This document shows positions 56,915 to 64,000 of a DNA stretch of 64,000 nucleotides, in pieces. The stretch spans positions 372,001 to 436,000 of the forward strand of contig JANFNE010000020.1 in NCBI GenBank assembly GCA_024867545.1, written 5' to 3'. The DNA comes from Phytopythium helicoides (taxonomy: Eukaryota > Oomycota > Peronosporomycetes > Pythiales > Pythiaceae). Position 1 is the stretch's first letter. Every line of letters starts with the position of its first letter. Both the position numbers and the translations under genes were made by a program. The notes under the pieces were generated by a model. It ran no database searches, was not told the origin of the DNA, and worked only from the letters and a program-made list of their open reading frames with translations.

Positions 56915-58620
56915 ACCTTGAAGTGCCAGCCACAAGTTGCGTGCGCGTTTTGTCATGGACCTCGAGCGATCGGATTGCTGCTTAGCTGCCTGCGCACGGC
57001 GCTAATCGTGCGCTCATTTCCCAACTCGCCCGCGCCGACGCACTATCCTAAGACACGAGCAGCTCAAGTGTGGATATGGACGAGACCGGCGGCGGATATA
57101 CGTCGAGCGACTCGGACGTCGACATGAACTTTCATGACGGGGTGTGGTCTCTCTCTCCTCTGTGAGTCTCCCAGCACGAGCGCACCGAGCTGACTGAGAT
57201 TTTGAAATCATCATCCAGAACCCTCGCCAGCAGCATCAGCAACAGCTCCGAGAGGACTTTGCGTCGTGGGTGCACGTGCACTGGTGGTATTCACGCGTCG
57301 AGGAGTTCGTGGCGGTCGCCAACAACCAACACATCAAGGCAGAGAGACCCGAGTGGATGAAGCTGAGCAGCACAGAGGGAGCCAGGCTGACAGCGTGGCA
57401 GTTCATCGAGGACGTCATGGAGCTGCTGGCTGAAGTGGCTGGCGACCGAAACGACCACACGCTCGCCATCGACTCGTTCGACCACTACGCCAGCATCTTC
57501 GTTCGCGTCGGACACATTCAGACGCATCCGTTCATCCAGGAGTGCATGCACGCTCTGCCAGACGACAACAAGCCGCTCGCTAGCTTCATGCGGCGCAACA
57601 TCGGTCCACGGCCGTGCTCCTTCGAGCACGACGAGACTGACGAGATCGATATCATCCAGATTCTGGGGCGACTATCACCAAACATGCGCAGGGTGTTCGC
57701 GTAAGCAGCCAAGTACTCTAGTAAGTAAGTGTGCAGGATGTCACATGAAAATAGTTGTCTACCAGTAAATCAATTGAACGCACTTCTGTGTGCTCGCGAT
57801 GCTTGTCATCAACGCGTCGGTCGGTCTTCACATCTTCACAGGTCTTCATTCATTCACGCGTCAATCCTGTCTCCTTCGTACGACTTCATCAGAGGTCGAG
57901 CGAGCTCCGCCGCCTCTTCCTCCCAACCAACAGCATAAGCCACCGACGCCTCAAACATGTCTTCTTCTTCTTCTTCGCCGCTATCGTTGTCGGTGGACTC
58001 GTACAGCACGGACACGCCGGACTCGGCGCTCGGTGACATCGCAAACGTCGGCGATACCAACGGAACGGGTCGTGGCACTGGAGAGAGCGGACGCTTCTCG
58101 GAAGGTACTGGAGCCGTCACGCTAGCAGACGGAAGCGAGAGCGCCACTCCAATTCCTACCACATACGTCGCAGACGCGACCAAGTAGGGCATCGCGCGCG
58201 ACCACTTCGCCTCCTCCTTCATGGCTGCGTACAGAGTAGAAAACAAAACTGGACCGGTAGCCTCGAAAATCGCTCGCGCGCCGTAGATGGCGCCTTGCAG
58301 ACGTCCTTGTTCCTGCGAGAGGAAGGTTCGTGGATTCGTGAGGTGAGAACTGATCAGCCAGAGCTTCAGGTGACTCGAGAGCTGTGAACTCTACCTTCTC
58401 GGAGCAATTGATGGACTTGAGTGACGAGATTGCTGCAAACGATAGGTCGGACAGACACCCTGGGACTGTCAGTGTGAACGCGATCCACTTTTCTGGGTAG
58501 AACGCGGTGAGAGCGAATCCTCCTGCCTCCACAATGCACCCCACAAGTGCGACGACGATCACGCCACGTTCGCGCATACAATTCATCAACGGCCGAAGGA
58601 CCACCGTTTGCGAAAAGATG
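56915..58620 (+). repeat. Duplicated block, right copy
   Basis: Direct repeat of 54758-56460. Here the MFS segment is continuous with a complete gene, so this unit is likely the donor and the left unit the derived copy. Confidence 0.9.
57076..57704 (+). CDS. Tandem-family small protein, copy F
   Basis: Exons 57076-57141 and 57219-57704 with a 77-bp intron, 183 residues. The second exon encodes a protein identical to copy E. The first exon differs only in its last codon (Gly instead of Glu before the donor, which changes GAG|GTGCGG to GGG|GTGTGG). The intron gained a few bases (an extra CAGCACGAG-like stretch). All shared domain features are those described for copy E. A weaker donor could alter splicing relative to E. 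Confidence 0.75.
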
Positions 58621-60014
58621 GACGCGAGACCACTTATCAGCATCAAATGAGCCACATTTTTCTCGTCAAAGCCAAGGACAGTCTGTCAATAGCAGTAAGT
58701 TAGAAAAATACCCGCTTGAGTGATCCAGCACATTTATCACTCACATTGAGGTAGAATGTGCGAATTTGCCATAGTCCGTTGGAAACGAAACTCGTGAGCG
58801 CGACTAAGCACGTGAGGCAGATGAACAAGCGCGATCGATAGAGAATTGCCATCGATCGGATCGGATTCTCGAGGCGCCATGACTTCTTTTGGTTGGTGTA
58901 GTGCCGCTGAGGGAGCGTCTCGGGCAATACTGCAGTGGCCCAAATAACCCGAAACACAAACAGCCCAGACGCGATCTGGAGATTCCTCGACTGCAGAAAA
59001 TGTTGAAAACAGTTAGTGGTAGCTGTGCACTTGTGACGATGGGAAAATTATCAGGTACGCACGCGACTTGAGTACGGCGCGATGAAGGAGGCGAGGCAGA
59101 ACCCGACGGAAAAGCTCGCGAACGACAGCCCAAAGGCAGCTGCGCGCTGGTCTGGTTCCACGACATCGGCAATTGCAGCGCTCATGACTCCAGCGGTGCT
59201 AACATCATTTGGTCGAAAAAAAGGTGGTCAACTTTCAACAGCACGATCGAACCCGGCGCTGCTGAACTCTCACCCGACGCCTGAGTCGATTAGACGAAGA
59301 ATCATGTACGGCCAAATGGACCCATTGGTCTGTGTGAAGAACATGACCGAGAAGGGTACGCCGACACGAACGACTTGGCTGAGCACGAGGAAAGGCTGGA
59401 TCGGAGGAAAGACAACGTGTCGAAATTACGCTCTCGTAATGATGACCAGTATGCGTAAAGAACTCTCACCTTTCGACCGTAGACATCGGACGCTTGGCCA
59501 AGAACTGGTGAAAGGAAGAAGAGGAACCCGCAGCCAACCGCGGAGAAGACACTACAGTAGCGCGACCGACGACAACCCCGTCTAAGTATGGGCTCAACAG
59601 TTGATTGAACGTGGTTGGTCATCACCTGGAGAGCCACGCCGCCTCCTTGGACCCGTAGACGCACGCCTGTCGGCATAGTAGCGTCCAGTCACCTGCTCCT
59701 CCCTCGGCAAACGCGGCACTAGTGAAGGTCACCCGCCTACCTCAAGGTGCGGCGACCTTCCGCAGTCCACGGGCGTACCCTGCGTGTAGATCCTGGCAAA
59801 GTACTGCGCCAACCCCCACGTGAGCCGTCTGCAACGCGCAGTATCCTGCCAAACTCGCCACCTCGGTCATGGCGATGGGCAGCATGGGCCCCATGATGCC
59901 GAAGGACGCCGACTGCAGGAAGCTCAGCACCACGATCGGCGCCAGCGCGCGCAGCGGAGAGCGCGGCGCCTGCCTGCGCGGCGGCGGCCCCAGCGTCGGC
60001 ACCGTCGGCTCCAT
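57854..60014 (-). CDS. MFS transporter, MFSD14/HIAT1-like
   Basis: A twelve-helix major facilitator of the tetracycline-resistance/HIAT1 type; substrate unknown. The start at 60014 (MEPTVPTLGPPPRRQ) precedes the first helix IVVLSFLQSASFGIMGPMLP then IAMTE. Exons continue with the loop 2-3 signature (LSPVLGQASDVYGRK), AAIADVVEPDQRAAAFGLSF, FRVIWATAVLPETLPQRH, LFICLTCLVALTSFVSNGLW, LMLISGLASIFSQTVVLRPL and LSDLSFAAISSLKSINCSEK, then EQGRLQGAIYGARAIFEATG. The tail is Glu-rich. About seven short introns; borders are approximate. Divergent from the next MFS gene with about 430 bp between them. Confidence 0.82.
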
Positions 60015-60448
60015 TCTCGTCTGCAGCTTTGGTGTCCGCACGAGGCTTCAATGTCGGCCTTTCTCACCTGTCGCACATGATACCCTTGGATACCCGGTTC
60101 CACCATTGAACTTTGGACAGTGGTAAATGACCTCTTAAAACCGATGTTTCCCTTGATGAGTGGCCGACGACGCACATGTCGACACTGCCGACATGATCTC
60201 GCCGGCGAGGCTTCCGGCGAGTTCGGCGACGCCTGAGCGCGCTCCAAGCGGCCCCACGAGCTCTGCGGCGGCCAGTCTGACGACTGCAGTGAGGGACCAG
60301 CCGAGTGGCATGCAGGAAAAGATGGGGAGCTCCATAGAGTGAGTGATACAGTGGAAAAGCAGATGTCGGAAAGGTGTGGTACACCATGGCGCCCAGATCC
60401 GGAAGCTCCGGCCGGGGCTGACGGCGGTCAGCACAGCGGCACTGGACG
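60015..60448. promoter_or_regulatory. Divergent promoter region between two MFS genes
   Basis: About 430 bp between opposed start codons. Frames on both strands are open through GC bias but carry no domain. Likely shared regulatory DNA. Confidence 0.45.
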
Positions 60449-62433
60449 ATGGACGAGCGGCAGGAGACGCAGGAGCAGGCCACGCCCAAGCGCCGTGTGC
60501 TGCGGCGCGTGGCGCCGATCGTGGTGCTCAACCTGCTGGGCATGGTCTCGTACGGCATCATGTCGACCATCGTGCCCATCCTCATGACGCAGGTGGGGCG
60601 CAAACTGAAGACTGGGGGTCGGAAATGCACGGCACCTCACATGCGGTGCTCCTGCTCAGTATTATGCGCACGGAACGAAGCTCAACTGCGAGGTTGAGGT
60701 GCGCCAAGCGGTAGGTTCTGCTGGTGTCTGCGTAGAGAAGCGAGGTGCTGACGTGAATCATGGGCAGGCTTGTGTCGAAGGCTCCAAGCACGCAGCATGG
60801 ATGTCGAGGTAAAGCCTACAGCAAGCGCTTTTGGTGGTGTTGTCGACTTGTAATCACCACTTAGGATGTCTTATCGTTCAGCGTCTTTGGGGCGATCGGC
60901 AGCGGGACGCTCGTGTTCTCCGCGCCGTTGCTTGGTCATGCGTCGGATGTATTTGGACGGAAGGTGGGTGGCGGCGGCGCACAACACAGCAAATTGATCA
61001 GCAAATTCTGACGTGGTCATGCAAAGGTGTTCTTGTTGGCGACTCAAATACTCAGCCTCTTGACGACGCTATCAGCGCTTTACTTCACGCTGTCGGGAAA
61101 AGGCATAACGCTGTACTTCGTACTTGTGATATTCACCACTGCTGCTGGGTACGCCACCACTCGCTTGCTGTCGAGTCTCACATCCAATGGCTCACATATC
61201 CTGCATGCAGGATGGACGGTATTCTGAGTGCAGCAACGGCTGACTGTGTCGGGCCGTTAGACCGCGCGACTGCGTACGGGTTTATCTTCGCTGCAACAAT
61301 CAGTGGGTATATCACGGCGACGTTTGTGACGGGTCTCTCCTCAAGAGTATGCATGCAATCTTTATCAGCGCTGCTTTATATGATTCATCTCACGATACCG
61401 TATTGATGGTGCAGATGACTAGTCTGTACGTTGCTCTGGGGTTCACAGTCGCTCAAGTCATGTGGGCGATCTTTGCCGTCAACGAAACACTACCTCGCGA
61501 GTCGCGAAGCCACGATGGTCTCCGTGCTGTTGGGAACCCACTCGCTTCGTTGGCAATCCTGTTTCGCTCCAAGTTCTTCATCTTTTTGACGTGCTTGACC
61601 ACCTTATCGAGTTTTGCGTTCACGGGTATCCTGACAATCCAGGTTTACTATTTCAACGTAAGTGTGTTGCTATATTCCCTGCTGAGGAACTCTGGTGCCT
61701 GATCGTTTTCTGCGCCGCTTCTTTCAGGTCGTTATGGGCTTTACTCTCAAGGATATTGCGTTGTTCTTGCTGATAGCCGGTGCCGTGGCCATCCTCGCCC
61801 AGGGGTTATTACTGCAGCCGCTGGTTGCTCGTATACGCGAGCGAGGCGTCGTGATCGCCTCACTTGCGAACAATGTGGTTTCGGCACTCGTCTTTATCGT
61901 CATTGCTGGCTTCTATCCTCGCAAGTGGGTGGTTTTTGCCACGATTCCTGTCGGCATTCTGTCGTACCTGTCTTTCCCAGCTCTCTCGACGCTTACATCG
62001 ATTAACATTGCGGAAAAGGTATGCGCCTCTCACTTGTTGGTGCAGATGGCAAATGGTTGAGACTGATATGGCACTTCAATCCACACAGGATCAAGGCAGA
62101 ATCCTGGGTGCCATGTATGGTGCACGCTCCGTTGCGGACGCCACGGGATCGCTCGCCTACGGCCGCGTATACGGGACGATGGACACGACATCTCCAGTCT
62201 CGAGGATGGGTCCGTACATTCTCACAGCTGCAGTCTACCTGGTTGGCACTGTCTTCGCCGTACTGCTACCAAAGACAAATGATCCACTACCTGAAAAAAT
62301 CGACCAATGGGTGGTGAGCGCAAGGAGCAGGACCGAGTCGGGCAGTGCCATCGATATGGCATTCTTGCCCATGCCAAGTAGTGCTCGATGCGTAGAGCTG
62401 CAGCACCTGGACGAAGTTCAAGGCGCGGTGTAG
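60449..62433 (+). CDS. MFS transporter, MFSD14/HIAT1-like
   Basis: The start at 60449 (MDERQETQEQATPKRRVLRR) precedes the first helix IVVLNLLGMVSYGIMSTIVP then ILMTQ. Subsequent exons give LLGHASDVFGRK (loop 2-3 signature), VFLLATQILSLLTTLSALYF, ILSAATADCVGPLDRATAYG, FLTCLTTLSSFAFTGILTIQ, FLLIAGAVAILAQGLLLQPL, YLSFPALSTLTSINIAEK and DQGRILGAMYGARSVADATG. It ends with a short polar tail. Substrate unknown. Related to but clearly diverged from the gene at 57854-60014, so an older duplicate. Several introns of about 60-90 bp; exact borders not all resolved. Confidence 0.82.
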
Positions 62434-62709
62434 CAATTCTCGCAAGAAATTTCATGACTATAAGCATATACATGTATGACAGTCGTTCTCCACTTCATGT
62501 GTTAGCATCCACAAAACACATGAAACCTTAGTAAAGCTGGTCCTTTTGACAAAGAGTATTGCCTATTAGTCAATGTTGTTGTGATCAAATCAACTCGGAA
62601 AGAGGTCCTGCTGTACCGGTATCGGATGGATAGGAAGGTGTTGACCAACTGTTCGGACTGTGTCTGGGAATCAATCTGTGAATAGCGTCAGTCTCGAACA
62701 GGAAAGACG
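62434..62709. other. Intergenic spacer between MFS genes
   Basis: About 275 bp, AT-richer than the genes. It holds the 3' end of one and the promoter of the next MFS gene. No motif was identified. Confidence 0.45.
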
Positions 62710-64000
62710 ATGGAGAACCCTGGAGAGTCGCCGGGACCACCTCCGATGCGCAAGTATCACGTGGTGAAGCGTGTGGCGCCGCTAATGATGCTCAGCCTGC
62801 TCTCCACGGCTTCCTATGGCATTATGGCACCGGTACTACCTATTCTCATGACCCAGGTACGCTTCCTTCCACGAGGAAATTCGAGAGGCGACCCTATTGA
62901 GTAATTGCGCAGTACTACGCTCGGAAAGCGGCAGAAGACATGTCGCTCGACTGCAAGGCTTCAGTGCGAGACGAGGTCAACACTCTTGACGACATTTTGT
63001 GGCGCGAATCGGAGACTAACACGCATTTCGACAGGTGTGCGTCGAAGGGTCCAAGCACGCGGCATGGGTGTCGAGGTGAACGAGAACAATCCTGCCTGTG
63101 AGATTTTTCTCCTCACACACCGTACGATTTGTTTATCTCCACACAGCGTATACTCCTCGATTGGAAGTGCGCTGCTTGTATTCTCGTCACTGCTGCTCGG
63201 CCATGCATCAGATGTGTTTGGACGGAAGGTACCTGACAAATTACTGCACATGCTATCAGACTGGCTAACACGCGCTAACACCTTGCTATGAACAGGTCTT
63301 CTTGGTAGCGAGTCAGGTGCTCAACCTTATCTCGACACTGGCAGCGCTTTACTTTACGCTATCGGGCAATGGTATCTCGCTATATTTCGTTCTTTCACTT
63401 TTCAATGGGTGCGTTAGCTGTTGAATCGATGCGCCAATCGAATCCTTACAAGTTGTCCGATGCTAAGGACGGACGGAGTTGCAAACGCAGCGGTTGCTGA
63501 TCTTGTCGGTCCAGCAAACCGTGCTGCTGCGTTTGGCTATGTGTTTGCAACAACAGTTATTGGCTTTATTGTTGGATCGGCCGTGACGAGTCTTGTTTCT
63601 GGGGTATGATCGCAGCTTCACAGTAGCAATACTCGAAGTTCTGACAAGTTGGCCTTGCTTGCATTCATGAAAATGCAGGTGACCTGCCTCTATATTTCTC
63701 TGGCAGTCGCTGTTGTCCGAGTCACATGGTCAGTTTTCGCGTTCACGGAATCGCTTCCGGCAGAATTGCGAAGTCAAGACAGCCTTTGTGCTGTTGGGAA
63801 TCCACTTGCCCCTTTGATGATTCTGATCCGCACCAAGTTCTATGTGCTATTGACATGCATTGTCGCCTTGTCAACGTTCGTACTCACGGGGCTTATGCAG
63901 ATCCAGATCTTCTTTTTCAACGTAAGTTAGTTGCACGGCACCTTCTATCTCTAAATATTGGTGTTCTGATCGATCCCTGAATCATTGATCCAGGTCGTTT
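62710..64000 (+). CDS. MFS transporter, MFSD14/HIAT1-like, partial at window end
   Basis: The start at 62710 (MENPGESPGPPPMRKYHVVK) precedes helix 1 PLMMLSLLSTASYGIMAPVL then PILMTQ. It continues with SSLLLGHASDVFGRK, LNLISTLAALYFTLSGNGIS, VANAAVADLVGPANRAAAFG then YVFATTVIGFIVGSAV, VTWSVFAFTESLPAELRSQD and KFYVLLTCIVALSTFVLTGL. It is cut by the right edge, so the last four or five helices are not visible. Same exon pattern as the gene at 60449-62433, of which it is a tandem same-strand paralogue. Substrate unknown. Confidence 0.8.

Overview
The window looks like nuclear DNA from an oomycete (Phytophthora/Pythium-type stramenopile). Spliceosomal GT-AG introns are short (about 55-105 bp where I could phase them). 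Genes are densely packed on both strands, often with under 200 bp between divergent start codons. The content is eukaryotic (TFIIIC, U1-70K, UGGT, AP-4 sigma, VPS13-like, senataxin-like helicase), and the LRR receptor pseudokinase and multi-pass LRR protein are of kinds common in oomycetes. The lineage call is inference from protein style; no species is assigned.

Layout. 0.6-6.2 kb (+): TFIIIC B-block subunit. 6.4-8.1 kb (+): alpha/beta hydrolase with a PDZ-like insert. 8.1-10.8 kb (-): ankyrin plus fibronectin-III protein, divergent from a TDG/Mug-type DNA glycosylase (10.9-12.1 kb, +). 12.2-14.7 kb (-): LRR receptor pseudokinase. 15.9-18.0 kb (+): LRR membrane protein with frame breaks. 18.2-19.5 kb (+): TrmO-like tRNA methyltransferase with a membrane anchor and frame breaks. 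19.6-24.9 kb (-): UGGT, divergent from U1-70K (25.1-26.3 kb, +). 26.7-27.9 kb (-): acetyl-CoA acetyltransferase. 28.4-30.6 kb (-): decayed hAT transposase, followed by a CAG repeat and a GC-rich gene-poor stretch. 32.1-32.8 kb (-): AP-4 sigma, divergent from a short VPS13/chorein-like protein (33.0-36.6 kb, +). 36.6-38.2 kb (-): unknown protein. 38.3-43.7 kb (-): Sen1/senataxin-like helicase. 44.4-46.1 kb (-): CaMK-type kinase. 46.3-49.3 kb (-): cation-chloride cotransporter, divergent from a coiled-coil protein (49.4-50.1 kb, +).

From about 50.5 kb to the right edge the character changes. There is a tandem array of small paralogous proteins (about 130-190 aa) that I cannot assign to a known family: copies at 50.6, 51.6, 52.7, a broken copy at 53.4, and near-identical copies at 54.9 and 57.1 kb. 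They are interleaved with a cluster of MFSD14/HIAT1-like MFS transporters (a truncated copy at 55.7-56.5 kb, full genes at 57.9-60.0 and 60.4-62.4 kb, and one running off the right edge). A recent duplication of about 1.7 kb carries one small-family gene plus the 3' end of an MFS gene. This expanding family is the best candidate here for something undescribed.

Housekeeping links are loose: U1-70K, TFIIIC, TrmO and the Sen1-like helicase act on RNA, and UGGT and AP-4 act in the secretory pathway, but there are no operons. Several genes (TrmO, the LRR membrane protein, the VPS13-like gene, the Sen1-like gene, the hAT relic) need single-base frame corrections to read through. Either some are decaying or the assembly carries indels.
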